A stretch of DNA of 64,000 nucleotides, taken from NCBI RefSeq assembly GCF_003003235.1, contig NZ_PVUE01000022.1:18150-82149 (forward strand), given 5' to 3'. The translations under genes and the position numbers were made by a program. A model generated the notes under the pieces. It was not told the DNA's origin. It was given only the letters and a program-made list of their open reading frames with translations, and ran no database searches. Positions 8,902 to 18,785 of this stretch are shown here, in pieces; positions within the stretch are counted from its first letter, which is position 1, and every line of letters begins with the position of its first letter. The stretch is from Antricoccus suffuscus. Its GTDB lineage: Bacteria > Actinomycetota > Actinomycetes > Mycobacteriales > Antricoccaceae.

Positions 8902-10445
8902 CCAAGGTCGCGATTACGCGCGCATTGATCAGTGTCTACGACAAGACCGGGCTCGAGGAGCTCGTCAAGGGGCTCGCCGCCGCCGGCGTAGAGATCGTCT
9001 CCACCGGCTCGACCGCCAAGCAGATCGCTGCGGCCGGCGCGAAGGTCACTGAGGTTGCTGACCTCACGGGGTTCCCCGAGTGCCTCGATGGGCGCGTCAA
9101 GACGCTGCACCCGAAGGTCCACGCCGGACTGCTCGCCGATGTGCGAAACCCTGACCACACAACGCAGCTCGCCGACCTCGGCGTCGAGGCTTTTCAACTG
9201 CTGGTCAGCAACTTGTACCCGTTCACCGAGACTGTCGCAAGCGGTGCCTCGGCCGACGAGTGCATCGAACAGATCGACATCGGCGGTCCGTCGATGGTGC
9301 GCGGCGCCGCTAAGAACCACGCCAACGTCGCCGTCGTGACCTCGCCCTCGGCGTACGCCGACGTGCTAGAAGCTTTGCAGAACGGCGGTTTTGACCTCGA
9401 CCAACGCAAACACCTTGCGGCGCAGGCATTCGCGCATACCGCGGCGTACGACGCGGCCGTGTCTTCGTGGTTTGCCTCGACCTACGCGCCGGACGGCGAC
9501 AGCGGATTCCCGGCATTCACTGCCAAGACGTGGGACCGGGGCGCGGTGTTGCGGTATGGCGAGAACCCCCATCAGAAGGCGGCCGTGTACCGAGGCCCAG
9601 AAGCCGGTATCGCGCATGCAGAAGTGCTGCACGGCAAGGAAATGTCCTACAACAACTACGTCGACGCGGACGCCGCGCGACGTGCGGCATACGACTTCAG
9701 CGGTCCGGCGGTCGCGGTTATCAAGCACGCCAATCCCTGCGGTATTGCCGTGGGATCGGATATTGCGCAGGCGCATCGTAAGGCGCATGCCTGTGACCCG
9801 CTGTCGGCGTACGGCGGCGTAATCGCGACAAACCGGCCGGTCTCGGTCGAGATGGCCAAGCAGGTCGCAGAGATCTTCACTGAAGTGCTCATCGCGCCGG
9901 GCTACGACGATGGCGCGCTGGAAGTGCTCAAAGCCAAGAAGAACATCCGCCTGCTCGCGCTCGAACCGGTCGAATCCGCTGGCATTGAGATGCGGCCGAT
10001 CTCGGGTGGCGCCCTGGTGCAGCAGCAGGACCGGATCGACGCCGAGGGTGACTCGCCGGCGAACTGGACGCTCGCTTGCGGTGCGGCGGCCGATGATAAG
10101 ACGTTAGCGGACCTTGAGTTTGCATGGCGCGCGATTCGCGCGGTCAAGTCCAACGCGATTCTGTTGGCCAACGACGGCGCCACGATCGGCGTGGGTATGG
10201 GGCAGGTCAACCGTGTTGACTCGGCGCGACTCGCGGTGAACCGCGCCGGCGACCGGGTTGTCGGCACAGTCGCCGCGTCGGACGCGTTCTTCCCGTTCGC
10301 CGACGGACTTGAGGTGCTGCTCGAGGCCGGTGTTCGAGCCGTCGTACAGCCTGGTGGGTCGATCCGAGATGAAGAAGTCGTCGCGGCGGCGACCAAAGCC
10401 GGTGTCACGATGTACTTCAGCGGCACTCGTCACTTTTATCACTAG
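8898..10445 (+). CDS. purH: bifunctional AICAR transformylase / IMP cyclohydrolase
   Basis: PurH carries out the last two steps of IMP synthesis. Residues 1 to ~190 form the MGS-like cyclohydrolase domain ([37 protein letters not shown]). The rest is the transformylase, with [18 protein letters not shown], and a C-terminal VQPGGSIRD and GTRHFYH. The length of 515 is typical. It overlaps purN by 4 bases and uses the same 10-formyl-THF pool that the downstream folD helps supply. Confidence 0.97.
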   Translation: MTKVAITRALISVYDKTGLEELVKGLAAAGVEIVSTGSTAKQIAAAGAKVTEVADLTGFPECLDGRVKTLHPKVHAGLLADVRNPDHTTQLADLGVEAFQLLVSNLYPFTETVASGASADECIEQIDIGGPSMVRGAAKNHANVAVVTSPSAYADVLEALQNGGFDLDQRKHLAAQAFAHTAAYDAAVSSWFASTYAPDGDSGFPAFTAKTWDRGAVLRYGENPHQKAAVYRGPEAGIAHAEVLHGKEMSYNNYVDADAARRAAYDFSGPAVAVIKHANPCGIAVGSDIAQAHRKAHACDPLSAYGGVIATNRPVSVEMAKQVAEIFTEVLIAPGYDDGALEVLKAKKNIRLLALEPVESAGIEMRPISGGALVQQQDRIDAEGDSPANWTLACGAAADDKTLADLEFAWRAIRAVKSNAILLANDGATIGVGMGQVNRVDSARLAVNRAGDRVVGTVAASDAFFPFADGLEVLLEAGVRAVVQPGGSIRDEEVVAAATKAGVTMYFSGTRHFYH

Positions 10446-10527
10446 CGATCCGCGAGCGTCGGATATATCGCAGGAGTCGGATAGATAGAGTGCTCCCAAG
10501 GATCGTCACCAGACCCCAGGGGTAGCA

Positions 10528-11595
10528 ATGGCGCAGTTGAGCGGTATCGAGAGCAAGATCTTCGCCACCGGCGAGTTTCCGCTCGAGAGTGGACAGTCGC
10601 TGCCGGCATTGCAGCTCGCCTACGAGACGTACGGCGAACTGGCGCCGGGGCGAGACAACGCGATATTAGTCGTGCACGGCTACACCTCGAGCCATCACGC
10701 GGCCGGTCGTTACGCGCCCGGCAAGAGTGCGCGAGGCGTGCGGCCCGACGCGGTTGGTTGGTACGACGCCCTGATCGGCCCCGGCAAGGCCGTCGACACC
10801 GATCGATACTTCGTCATATCGGTTAACGCACTCGGGTCCGCGCATGGCAGCACCGGGCCCAACAGCACCGACCCGCGCACCGAGAAGCCATACGGGCCGA
10901 CGTTTCCCGACATCACGATGCGAGACATGGTCGCCGCCGAGAAACAGTTAGTCGACTCGTTGGGGATCGAAAGCCTCGTCGCCGTCGTCGGACCGTCGAT
11001 GGGTGGCTTTCAGTCCTTCCAATGGGCGGCGTCATACCCGGGATTCATGAAGGGGATTGCCGCAGCGGTGACGGCGCCGCGGTCGCCGACCGGTCTGGGT
11101 CAGCTCGAACCGCTGCAGCGACGGCTTTCCGCTGACCCTAACTGGAATGACGGTTGGTACTACGACAACGGCGGGATCGGCGCGACCCTACAGAAAATGC
11201 GTTTCGAAACCTTGATGAACTACGGCATGAACGAGATCCTGGCGCAGGCAATCCCAGACCCCGCCGACCGCGAGGCGGCTATTCGTGCAGACGCGGAGGC
11301 CTGGGCTCAGGTCTACGACGGTCACTCGCTCATGGTGTTACGACGGGCAATCGGCACGTTCGACATCACCGATGACTACGCCGCCTTAAAATCCACCAAG
11401 GTCCTCTACGTGCAGTCACCGTCGGATACCGTGTTCGATATCGCGCAGAGCCCTGGCTACGTCGCCGACATGCGTGCGGCCGGAGTCGACATCACCTACG
11501 TCGAACTACCGACCGACAAGGGACATATGGCCAGCCACGCGGACGCGGCGTTATGGGCACCGATCCTCGGCGCATTCCTTACCCGCCTCGAGTAG
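10528..11595 (+). CDS. alpha/beta hydrolase of the homoserine O-acetyltransferase (MetX) family
   Basis: The 355-residue protein has the MetX fold. It shows LAYETYGEL near the start, NALGSAHGSTGPNS (about 100-113) and the nucleophile elbow GPSMGG with S157. It ends with the DKGHMASH segment carrying the probable catalytic histidine (about H333). True MetX proteins usually read GGSMGGMQALEWA at the elbow; here it is GPSMGGFQSFQWA, and no met genes are adjacent. It may therefore use another acyl acceptor or act as a plain hydrolase. It stands alone between purH and the convergent prs-like gene. Confidence 0.8.
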   Translation: MAQLSGIESKIFATGEFPLESGQSLPALQLAYETYGELAPGRDNAILVVHGYTSSHHAAGRYAPGKSARGVRPDAVGWYDALIGPGKAVDTDRYFVISVNALGSAHGSTGPNSTDPRTEKPYGPTFPDITMRDMVAAEKQLVDSLGIESLVAVVGPSMGGFQSFQWAASYPGFMKGIAAAVTAPRSPTGLGQLEPLQRRLSADPNWNDGWYYDNGGIGATLQKMRFETLMNYGMNEILAQAIPDPADREAAIRADAEAWAQVYDGHSLMVLRRAIGTFDITDDYAALKSTKVLYVQSPSDTVFDIAQSPGYVADMRAAGVDITYVELPTDKGHMASHADAALWAPILGAFLTRLE

Positions 11596-11619
11596 GTGAA
11601 CCTGGCCACCGTCTCGCCT

Positions 11620-11648
11620 ACCCCTAGAGGACGTCACACGTCGGGGGT
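11620..11648. terminator. possible stem-loop between convergent genes
   Basis: ACCCC (11620-11624) can pair with GGGGT (11644-11648), with an inner GACG/CGTC helix. It lies in the 91-base gap between two genes that converge. The stem is short and interrupted and there is no U-tract. Confidence 0.3.
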
Positions 11649-11686
11649 CTGGTGTTGCAGCCAGAGCGCATGACGTAGCGGGCTCG

Positions 11687-12667
11687 CTAGTGAAAAGGAA
11701 GCTTGGGCTGGGGTGGCGCGTACGTCGGGTCGACGCCGTCGAACAGACTGCTCACCGACTCGCCGGCATGAATGCGAGCGATTGCCTGGGCAAAAAGCGC
11801 GGACACTGAACGGGTCTTGAGCTCTGGCCACCCGGTCGGCGCCGGCACAGTATCGGTCGTGATGACCTCGCGGATCATCGGATGCCCGCGCAGCCTCTCG
11901 ACGGCTTTGCCGACGAAAAGGCCATGCGTCGTGGCGACCTGAGCCTCGGTGCAACCGAGATCCTTGAGTCGGTCGAGCAGCTCGACGATAGATCCGCCAG
12001 TCGCGATCTCGTCGTCGAGGATGATCGCTTTCTTGCCTTGCACATCTCCCACGATCGAGTCGATGACGACCGTGTCGTCGGCGAGCCGTTGTTTACTTCC
12101 GGCCGCGACAGGAAGCCCAAGTAGGCGAGCGAACTGGGTCGCTGTCTTTGCGTTGCCAAGATCGGGGGAGATGACGATTGTGTCGCTCAGGTCCTGCCCG
12201 CGAAACTCGTCGGCGAGCTCGCCGATGGCGGTCAGATGGTCGACCGGCACGCTGAAGAAGCCGTGCACCTGAGGGGCATGCAGCGCCATAGTGAGCACCC
12301 TGTGCACGCCGGCGGCCGAAAGCATATCGGCGACGAGCCGTCCGCCGAGCGAGATCCGTGAGGCGTCCTTCTTGTCCGAGCGCGCGTAGGAGAAATGTGG
12401 GATAACCGCGGTGATCTGTGCCGCCGATGCTCCTCGGGCCGCGTCGATCATCATGAGCAGCTCCATCAGGTGCTCCTGGGTCGGCGGCACCAGCGGCTGG
12501 ATCAAGTAGACGTCGCGCTGGCGGCAGTTGGCCATCAGTTGCGCCTGCAGGCAATCGTTGCTGAATCTCTTGATATCGACTGGTGAGAGCGGTACGCCGA
12601 GCCCCTCGCAGATACGTTCTGCGAGCTTGTGGTGGGCGCTACCGGAAAAGACAACGATTTCACGCAC
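11687..12667 (-). CDS. ribose-phosphate diphosphokinase (PRPP synthetase), divergent type
   Basis: The enzyme makes PRPP from ribose-5-phosphate and ATP for purine, pyrimidine, histidine and tryptophan synthesis. The 326-residue protein has a YARSDKKDASRIS segment, the HAPQVHGFF motif, the DLGNAKTATQFA nucleotide segment and the PRPP loop DDEIATGGS. These differ from the usual class I residues (for example DMIDTGGT), so it may be a paralogue of the housekeeping Prs or a related diphosphokinase. The start is GTG with AGGAG 8 bases upstream. It is convergent with the MetX-like gene and 126 bases from the divergent folD. Confidence 0.85.
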   Translation of the reverse strand: MREIVVFSGSAHHKLAERICEGLGVPLSPVDIKRFSNDCLQAQLMANCRQRDVYLIQPLVPPTQEHLMELLMMIDAARGASAAQITAVIPHFSYARSDKKDASRISLGGRLVADMLSAAGVHRVLTMALHAPQVHGFFSVPVDHLTAIGELADEFRGQDLSDTIVISPDLGNAKTATQFARLLGLPVAAGSKQRLADDTVVIDSIVGDVQGKKAIILDDEIATGGSIVELLDRLKDLGCTEAQVATTHGLFVGKAVERLRGHPMIREVITTDTVPAPTGWPELKTRSVSALFAQAIARIHAGESVSSLFDGVDPTYAPPQPKLPFH

Positions 12668-12793
12668 TAATAAGGCTCCTGCGGTTGCTTGGCCTGTGTC
12701 GCTAAGACCCTAACCTGTGGTCGTGCCGATGCAAAAGCGCGCACTCATCGGCGTGGGTCGAGACCCGCGGGCGTCGCGTGAAAAGATGACGCC

Positions 12794-13651
12794 ATGTCTG
12801 CGACGATTCTGGACGGTAAAGCGACCGCGACCGCCATCAAAGAAGAGCTGAAGTCTCGGGTTGCGCGGCTGCGCGAACAGGGGATAGCACCGGGTCTGGG
12901 GACGGTCTTGGTTGGCGATGATCCGGGTAGCCGGTCGTACGTCGCCGGCAAGCACCGGGACTGCGAGCAGGTCGGCATCACCAGTATCCGCCGCGATCTG
13001 CCCGCGACCGCGACGCAAGGTGAGGTGGAAACCGCGATCGCCGAGTTGAACGCGGATCCGGCCTGCACCGGCTACATCGTCCAGCTTCCACTGCCCAAGG
13101 GTCTCGACGGCGAGGCGGCGCTCGAGCTGATCGATCCCCTCAAAGACGCTGACGGGTTGCATCCGGTCAGCCTCGGCCGTCTCGTTCTCGGCGTACCGGC
13201 GCCATTGCCGTGTACGCCGCGGGGCATCGTCGAGTTGCTGCGCCGCTACGACGTGCCGATCGCCGGCACTCATGTCGCGGTCGTCGGCCGTGGCATCACG
13301 GTCGGCCGCCCACTTGGGCTGCTGCTGACCCGTAAGAGCGAAAACGCGACTGTTACTACGTGCCACACCGGCACCAGGGACCTCGCCGCCCACCTGCGAC
13401 AGGCAGACATCGTGGTAGCCGCGGCCGGGTCACCAGGACTCGTTACCGGCGACATGATCAAGCCCGGCGCCGCCGTACTCGACGTGGCATTGAGCCGCAC
13501 CCCGGACGGCATCGTCGGCGATACCACCCCCGATGTGCGCGAGGTCGCGGCGTACCTCGCGCCGATGCCCGGTGGCGTCGGACCGATGACCCGCGCGATG
13601 TTACTGACGAATGTGGTCGAGGCCGCCGAACGGCGGGCGCAGGGGGCCTGA
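12794..13651 (+). CDS. folD: methylenetetrahydrofolate dehydrogenase / cyclohydrolase
   Basis: FolD interconverts methylene-THF and 10-formyl-THF in the cytosol. The 285-residue protein carries the active-site Y49 and K53 ([10 protein letters not shown]), [20 protein letters not shown], the NADP-binding [10 protein letters not shown] and the C-terminal [14 protein letters not shown]. All are standard for the family. The DUF3017 gene follows after 9 bases, an arrangement common in actinobacteria. It supplies the formyl donor for PurN and PurH upstream. Confidence 0.97.
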   Translation: MSATILDGKATATAIKEELKSRVARLREQGIAPGLGTVLVGDDPGSRSYVAGKHRDCEQVGITSIRRDLPATATQGEVETAIAELNADPACTGYIVQLPLPKGLDGEAALELIDPLKDADGLHPVSLGRLVLGVPAPLPCTPRGIVELLRRYDVPIAGTHVAVVGRGITVGRPLGLLLTRKSENATVTTCHTGTRDLAAHLRQADIVVAAAGSPGLVTGDMIKPGAAVLDVALSRTPDGIVGDTTPDVREVAAYLAPMPGGVGPMTRAMLLTNVVEAAERRAQGA

Positions 13652-13660
13652 CGGGCAGCG

Positions 13661-13957
13661 GTGAACATCTTCCGATCGATCCCGCCGGCGAGCTGGGCCG
13701 GGCGTATCAAGCGCCAGTTGCCGATTCTTGCGGTGTGGGTCGCCCTAGCCGTGGGAATGGCGCTGGTCGCCACCGAGTATTGGCGTAAAGGTCTGGTCGT
13801 GATGGCCTTCGCCGTGGCCGTCGCCGGTGTCATTCGGCTCACGATGCCGCCCAAGGTGACCGGCTGGCTGGTGGTGCGGGGGCGGGTCACGGACACGATC
13901 TTGTGCTTAGCCCTAGCCGTGGGCCTCGGGGTGCTGGCGGTGAGTGTCCCCGGTTGA
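13661..13957 (+). CDS. DUF3017 small membrane protein
   Basis: The 98-residue protein begins with a short basic segment (RIKRQ) and has three hydrophobic segments (about 20-38, 43-60 and 73-95). Small three-helix proteins of the DUF3017 family occur directly behind folD in many actinobacteria. It begins with GTG 9 bases after folD. Its function is unknown. Confidence 0.75.
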   Translation: MNIFRSIPPASWAGRIKRQLPILAVWVALAVGMALVATEYWRKGLVVMAFAVAVAGVIRLTMPPKVTGWLVVRGRVTDTILCLALAVGLGVLAVSVPG

Positions 13958-14086
13958 GCCGCAGGTGCAGCAAAGATCACCACGCCGCGAGTTCGTCGCA
14001 GACCTGCCCGGCGGTAGCCTCGGATGTATAGGCGGACGCCCTCCACAAGATTGGGGTGTCCAGTATTGCGGAGGTAGCGACAAAAC

Positions 14087-15043
14087 ATGAGTCGTTCGGG
14101 CAAGGTAACCGTCGTCGGCGCTGGGTTCTACGGGTCAACTACCGCACAGCGGTTGGCGGAGTACGACGTATTCGAGACGGTCGTGCTGACCGATATTGTC
14201 GAAGGCAAGTCTGAGGGCCTCGCGCTCGACATGAACCAGTCGCGCCCCATCGAAGGGTTCGAGACCGAGATCGTCGGCGGCACCACGGGCGTCGACGGCA
14301 GTGGCTACGAGGTGACCGCCGGATCGGACATCGTCGTGATCACGGCCGGTCTGCCGCGCAAGCCTGGCATGAGCCGCATGGACCTGATCGAGACCAACGC
14401 CAAGATCGTTCGCGGCGTGGCTGAGCAGGTTGCCAAGCACTCGCCCAACGCCGTAGTCATCGTCGTGTCCAACCCACTTGACGAGATGACCACGCTTGCG
14501 CAGATCGCCACCGGCTTCCCGCACAACCGGGTCATCGGTCAGGCCGGCATGCTCGACACCGCGCGATTCACCAACAACGTAGCCACGACCCTCGGCGTAC
14601 CGGTCGCGTCGGTCAAGACCCTCACGCTCGGCTCGCACGGCGACACGATGGTGCCGGTACCGTCACGCTGCACCGTTGACGGCAAGCCGCTGTCCGAGGT
14701 TATGGACGCGGACAAGATCGAGGAGCTCGTCGTACGCACCCGTAACGGTGGCGCCGAGGTCGTCGCGTTGCTCAAGACCGGCTCGGCGTACTACGCCCCG
14801 TCCGCGGCGGCGGCCCGGATGGCACGCGCGGTCGCGACCGACTCCGGCGACGTCATGCCGGTCTGCGCCTGGGTCGACGGCGAGTATGGCATCTCGGGTG
14901 TCTACCTCGGCGTCGAAGCCGAAATCGGCAAGGGCGGCGTACGCAAGGTCGTCGAGGGCGACCTCACCGAGTCCGAGATCGCCGGGCTCAAGGAGGCGGC
15001 CGAAGCCGTCAAGGCCAAGGCAGCCGACGTGGGCAGCCTGTAA
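14087..15043 (+). CDS. mdh: malate dehydrogenase, LDH-like type
   Basis: This 318-residue enzyme oxidises malate to oxaloacetate with NAD. It has the Rossmann motif VVGAGFYGSTT, the mobile-loop GLPRKPGMSRMDL, VSNPLDEM, the catalytic histidine in LGSHGDTMVP, and the C-terminal GVEAEIGKGGV. The arginine in the GLPRKPG loop is the malate-specifying residue; lactate dehydrogenases have glutamine. It is followed by a clear terminator, so it is probably a single-gene unit. The 129-base upstream gap should hold its promoter. Confidence 0.95.
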   Translation: MSRSGKVTVVGAGFYGSTTAQRLAEYDVFETVVLTDIVEGKSEGLALDMNQSRPIEGFETEIVGGTTGVDGSGYEVTAGSDIVVITAGLPRKPGMSRMDLIETNAKIVRGVAEQVAKHSPNAVVIVVSNPLDEMTTLAQIATGFPHNRVIGQAGMLDTARFTNNVATTLGVPVASVKTLTLGSHGDTMVPVPSRCTVDGKPLSEVMDADKIEELVVRTRNGGAEVVALLKTGSAYYAPSAAAARMARAVATDSGDVMPVCAWVDGEYGISGVYLGVEAEIGKGGVRKVVEGDLTESEIAGLKEAAEAVKAKAADVGSL

Positions 15044-15057
15044 GAAGTAGTTTCGTC

Positions 15058-15102
15058 AGGGGCGGATTCGGTCGCATAGTCGCGGCCCAATCCGCCCTTT
15101 TG
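15058..15102 (+). terminator. Rho-independent terminator of mdh
   Basis: GGGCGGATT (15060-15068) pairs perfectly with AATCCGCCC (15089-15097). A run of four T follows directly. It lies 15 bases after the mdh stop. Confidence 0.82.
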
Positions 15103-15140
15103 GCGTTTTACTGGCCGTCGTTAGCGTGCCAATATCGCGG

Positions 15141-15169
15141 CAACTGGACATTACGTCGACAACTGGACA
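15141..15169. repeat. 19-nt-spaced direct repeat CAACTGGACA
   Basis: The 10-mer CAACTGGACA occurs at 15141-15150 and again at 15160-15169. It ends 10 bases before the preferred GTG start (15180) of the next gene. TGGACA could act as a -35 element, with CAATAT 17 bases later as a weak -10. It could also be a direct-repeat operator. Confidence 0.4.
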
Positions 15170-15179
15170 ATATTCAGGT

Positions 15180-16220
15180 GTGACCGACGAACCAGCGAGC
15201 CTGCCGATCGATGCCACATCCACGCAACGCTGGCGGCGGGTCGCGTTGGTTGCCGCGAAGATCCTGGTCGTTCTGTTGGGGATATGGCTAGCCATCGCGG
15301 CGCTGCGCCAAGTCAACTGGGCGCAAGTCGGCGACGGGCTAGGCAGGCTGGTGTGGTGGGAAATCCTCGTCGTGGCGTTGATAGTGATGGCGCGGCAGGT
15401 GGTGAATGCTTCGACGTTGTTGATCCTCCTGCCTGGTCTCCGGTTTTCGAGCGCCTTATCGACCGCCCTATCGGGCACGCTGATCCAGACATTGTCCCCG
15501 CCGCCAGCGGATACGGTGCTCCGGCTGTCCATCTTGCGGTCCTACAACATCGAGACCACCCGTGGCGCCGCGGTCCTGGTGCTCGACACTGTCGTTTTCT
15601 ACATAGCCCGGTTCGTCGCGCCCATCGTTGGATTAGTGCTGGCGCTGTGGGCGCTGCCCCTTGAGCCGATTCAGATCTGGATGGCCGTAGGCGGGGCGGC
15701 CGCGGCGGCCGTGCTGATCGGCTCGCTGGCGGTGATTTCGAAGGGCGAACAGATCGCCGGTCGCTTTGGGCGCCGCGTCGGCGAGCTTGTCAAACGACTG
15801 AGATCCTCCATCGACCCCGAAGCGTGGGCCGTGGCGATGACTCGGTTCCAACGAGAATCCGCTACGGGGATGGCGCGACGCATAGGGTTGGCCACGCCGA
15901 CGATGCTCGGCTTCGTCGCGGTCGACTGCGCGGTATTGGTCGCTTGTCTGCGGTTCGTCGGAGTCCCGGGCTCCGATATCGGATACCTGGCCGTTCTGGC
16001 CGCATTGCTCTGCTTGTACCCGTTGACGGTGTTTCCATTCGCCGGGCTCGGAGTGCTGGATGCCAGCCTCATCGTGCTGATCAACGCCGAAGGGATCGTC
16101 GCTCAACCGGACCTGGTTGCGGCGTTGGTGATTTGGCGGGCCGCGACATTGCTACTGCCACTCATACCGGGCCTCGTCGCGCTGATCTACTGGCGTACTC
16201 GGCAAGGCACATCGGCGTAA
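15180..16220 (+). CDS. lysylphosphatidylglycerol-synthase-TM-like (UPF0104) membrane protein
   Basis: The protein has about eight transmembrane segments and the pattern of the LPG_synthase_TM / UPF0104 family (flippase-like, without the C-terminal aminoacyl transferase). Typical signs are [10 protein letters not shown], the polar [15 protein letters not shown] loop, and a Gly/Pro-rich [13 protein letters not shown] near the end. The frame is also open from a GTG at 15126. I prefer GTG 15180 (346 residues) because a possible -10 lies just upstream; neither start has a good Shine-Dalgarno sequence. Its substrate is unknown. Confidence 0.75.
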   Translation: MTDEPASLPIDATSTQRWRRVALVAAKILVVLLGIWLAIAALRQVNWAQVGDGLGRLVWWEILVVALIVMARQVVNASTLLILLPGLRFSSALSTALSGTLIQTLSPPPADTVLRLSILRSYNIETTRGAAVLVLDTVVFYIARFVAPIVGLVLALWALPLEPIQIWMAVGGAAAAAVLIGSLAVISKGEQIAGRFGRRVGELVKRLRSSIDPEAWAVAMTRFQRESATGMARRIGLATPTMLGFVAVDCAVLVACLRFVGVPGSDIGYLAVLAALLCLYPLTVFPFAGLGVLDASLIVLINAEGIVAQPDLVAALVIWRAATLLLPLIPGLVALIYWRTRQGTSA

Positions 16221-16308
16221 TAATGACGCCGGGGGTGGCCTTCCGAACGCCATCGGCGAGGATGAGAGGGAATTGTCGATTCAGCCCTCTACAGAGAGAG
16301 TGAGCACC

Positions 16309-17508
16309 ATGAGAGAAGCAGTAATCGTTTCGACCGCGCGAACGCCTATCGGTAAGGCCTACCGCGGGGCATTCAACGACACGCAAGGTCAGCATCTGGC
16401 CGCGCATGCGATCTCCGCGGCCGTTGAGCGGGCGGGGGTCGAGCCCGGAGAGATCGAGGACGTGGTGTTCGGCTGTGCGATGCAGCAGGGCTCCACCGGC
16501 GGAAACGTCGGCCGGCAAGGTGCACTGCGCGCCGGCCTTCCGGTTACCGTCCCGGCGATGACGATTGATCGCCAGTGTTCCTCCGGCCTGATGGCGATCG
16601 CGACCGCGGCGAAGCAAATTATCAGTGACGGCATGGAGATCACGCTCGGTGGTGGTGTCGAATCGATTTCGCTGGTGCAGAACGAGCACCAGAACGGTTT
16701 CCGTGCGAGGGATCCTTGGCTCGTGGAGAACCTGCCCACGACGTACATGCCGATGCTTGAAACGGCGGAGATCGTCGCCGAACGATACGACGTCAGCCGC
16801 GAGCGCCAAGACGAGATGGCCCTTCTGTCACAGCAACGAGTGGCAGTGGCGCAACAGAACGGTCTCTACAAGCACGAGATCGTGCCATTCACCACGACCA
16901 AGATTGTGACCGACAAGGCGACTGGCGAGACTCGCCAGGAGACAGTCACCCTCGAACTGGACGAGGGCAACCGTCCCTCAACCACGCTGGAAAGTCTTGC
17001 GTCGCTCAAGCCAGTGCTCCCGGACGGCAAAGTCAGCGCGCACGCATCGATCACGGCAGGCAACGCGTCACAGTTGTCGGACGGTGCAGCCGCCGTCGTG
17101 CTCATGGAGGCGAAGGAAGCCGAGAAGCGTGGCGCGACGCCCCTTGGCATCTATCGCGGGATGGCCGTCGCGGGCTGCGAACCGGACGAGATGGGTATCG
17201 GGCCGGTCTTCGCCATTCCCAAGCTGTTGGAGAAGCACAACCTGAAAATCGACGATATCGACCTCTGGGAGCTCAACGAGGCGTTCGCCTCGCAGGCGGT
17301 GTACTGCCGTGACTTCCTCGGAATCGATCCGGAGCGCTACAACGTCAACGGTGGCGCCATTTCGGTCGGTCATCCCTACGGAATGACCGGAGCACGTCTG
17401 GTCGGGCACGCCCTCCTTGAGGGTCAGCGCCGCAAGGCCAAGTACGTCGTCGTCACAATGTGCATCGGCGGCGGCATGGGCGCTGCAGGACTCTTCGAGG
17501 TCGCGTAG
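16309..17508 (+). CDS. acetyl-CoA C-acyltransferase (thiolase)
   Basis: The 399-residue degradative-type thiolase cleaves 3-ketoacyl-CoA with CoA. All catalytic elements are present: nucleophile C90 (DRQCSSG), the NEAFASQ loop, H355 in [17 protein letters not shown], and the second cysteine C385 in TMCIGGGMG. The frame is open for 12 codons upstream, but ATG 16309 fits the family N-terminus ([13 protein letters not shown]) and has a GAGAGAG stretch before it. It opens the acyl-CoA catabolic region and ends in its own strong terminator. Confidence 0.94.
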   Translation: MREAVIVSTARTPIGKAYRGAFNDTQGQHLAAHAISAAVERAGVEPGEIEDVVFGCAMQQGSTGGNVGRQGALRAGLPVTVPAMTIDRQCSSGLMAIATAAKQIISDGMEITLGGGVESISLVQNEHQNGFRARDPWLVENLPTTYMPMLETAEIVAERYDVSRERQDEMALLSQQRVAVAQQNGLYKHEIVPFTTTKIVTDKATGETRQETVTLELDEGNRPSTTLESLASLKPVLPDGKVSAHASITAGNASQLSDGAAAVVLMEAKEAEKRGATPLGIYRGMAVAGCEPDEMGIGPVFAIPKLLEKHNLKIDDIDLWELNEAFASQAVYCRDFLGIDPERYNVNGGAISVGHPYGMTGARLVGHALLEGQRRKAKYVVVTMCIGGGMGAAGLFEVA

Positions 17509-17511
17509 CAA

Positions 17512-17543
17512 AAGGACCCGTCTCCATTAGGAGACGGGTCCTT
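17512..17543 (+). terminator. strong stem-loop terminator after thiolase
   Basis: A perfect 14-bp stem AAGGACCCGTCTCC / GGAGACGGGTCCTT closes the 4-base loop ATTA. It begins 3 bases after the thiolase stop codon. The A-rich left flank suggests it may work in both directions. Confidence 0.88.
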
Positions 17544-17642
17544 CCCGCGCGTTCCCGATCTTTTTGCGACTGCCTACTCGGGCAGCCGGGATTCCGGCTG
17601 GTCGCAGGTAGCGTGACCATCACGGCGACAGGGAGATCATTG

Positions 17643-18785
17643 ATGGTGGCAGGTGGAGCGGTTTTAGACGGTGTTCGGGTAATCGAGCTGACGCATGCGA
17701 TTGCTGGTCCGCAATGCGGCCAGATTCTTGCCGATCACGGCGCGGACGTCATCAAGGTAGAGCCGCCGACGGGCGAGCGTGCCCGTAATGCCTACCCGCA
17801 CCGCAATGACGAGAGCATCTACTTTGCCTGCCACAACAGGGGAAAGCGCAGCGTCGTTCTCGATCTTAAGAATGCCGACGATATGGCGAAGTTCCGCCAG
17901 CTGCTCGCCGGAGCAGACGTAATCCTGACGAACTACACGGTCGACGTACCCAAGAAGCTCGGCTGGGATTATGAGACCGTCACGAAGTTCAACCCGTCTA
18001 TCGTGATGGCGCACATCACCGGCTTTGGCGCAACTGGGCCAGATCGTGGACTACGTGCATACGACGGCATCATCCAGGCGATGAGCGGTATTGCAGAGAT
18101 GTCCGGTACGACCGACTCAGGACCAATGTTCGCCAATGCCTGGATCGCCGACCACATCGCGAGCTATCAGGCCGCGCTGGGAATCATGTTCGCGCTCTAC
18201 CGCCGCAAGCTCACGGGGCAAGGCGAGCTCGTCGATATTGGCATGCTTGAGTCGTACGCCGCGACGTCCGCGCACGCTATCGAGGCGTCGCTCATGGGCG
18301 AGCCGGTTCGGCCGATGGGCAATAAATTGGAGATGTCGTACGCGGACACGTTTGCCGCGAGCGATGGTTCGATCTTTTTGTCCCCGCTTGGTCAGGAAAC
18401 GTGGGAGCGGTTCTGCCGCGCAATTGGCGAGCCGTCCTGGATTGACGACATCTCTTACGAGGCAGCGACTTTTGACCGACGCGACGAGACTTCCAAGGTC
18501 GTGGCCGCGTGGTGCGAACGGCGTACCAGAGCGCAGATCGCCGACGTGATGGCCGAGTACGGGATTCCCTGTGGGCCTGTGCAGTCCTCGAAGGAGTACG
18601 CCGAACATGCGCTGCAGACCGGTTCGCGCTCGGTCGCGGAGGTGACAACACCGAGCGGTCAACGACTCAGAGTGCCCGGTCCCATCGCGCCGGTCGGGCT
18701 AAGCCAGAGCGCGCGGCGCTGGCAGGTGCCCGGACTCGGCGAGCACACTGAAGAGGTGCTCGCCGAGCTCGACGGTCAAGCGTGA
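17643..18785 (+). CDS. family III CoA-transferase (CaiB/BaiF)
   Basis: This 380-residue enzyme should move CoA between acyl groups. It has LDGVRVIELTHAIAGPQCGQ at the N-terminus, ADVIKVEPPTGE, and the catalytic aspartate D170 in NAWIADHIASYQAALG, as in formyl-CoA transferase and CaiB. GGGAG lies 7 bases before the ATG. The frame upstream is open but runs through the thiolase terminator, so it is not coding. The last 10 bases overlap the convergent reductase gene. The substrate is unknown. Confidence 0.9.
   Translation: MVAGGAVLDGVRVIELTHAIAGPQCGQILADHGADVIKVEPPTGERARNAYPHRNDESIYFACHNRGKRSVVLDLKNADDMAKFRQLLAGADVILTNYTVDVPKKLGWDYETVTKFNPSIVMAHITGFGATGPDRGLRAYDGIIQAMSGIAEMSGTTDSGPMFANAWIADHIASYQAALGIMFALYRRKLTGQGELVDIGMLESYAATSAHAIEASLMGEPVRPMGNKLEMSYADTFAASDGSIFLSPLGQETWERFCRAIGEPSWIDDISYEAATFDRRDETSKVVAAWCERRTRAQIADVMAEYGIPCGPVQSSKEYAEHALQTGSRSVAEVTTPSGQRLRVPGPIAPVGLSQSARRWQVPGLGEHTEEVLAELDGQA

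Noticed and set aside
17460..17642. Longer N-terminus for the CoA-transferase
   Set aside because: The extension would translate through the thiolase end and its terminator hairpin, and it is Arg-rich and unlike the family.
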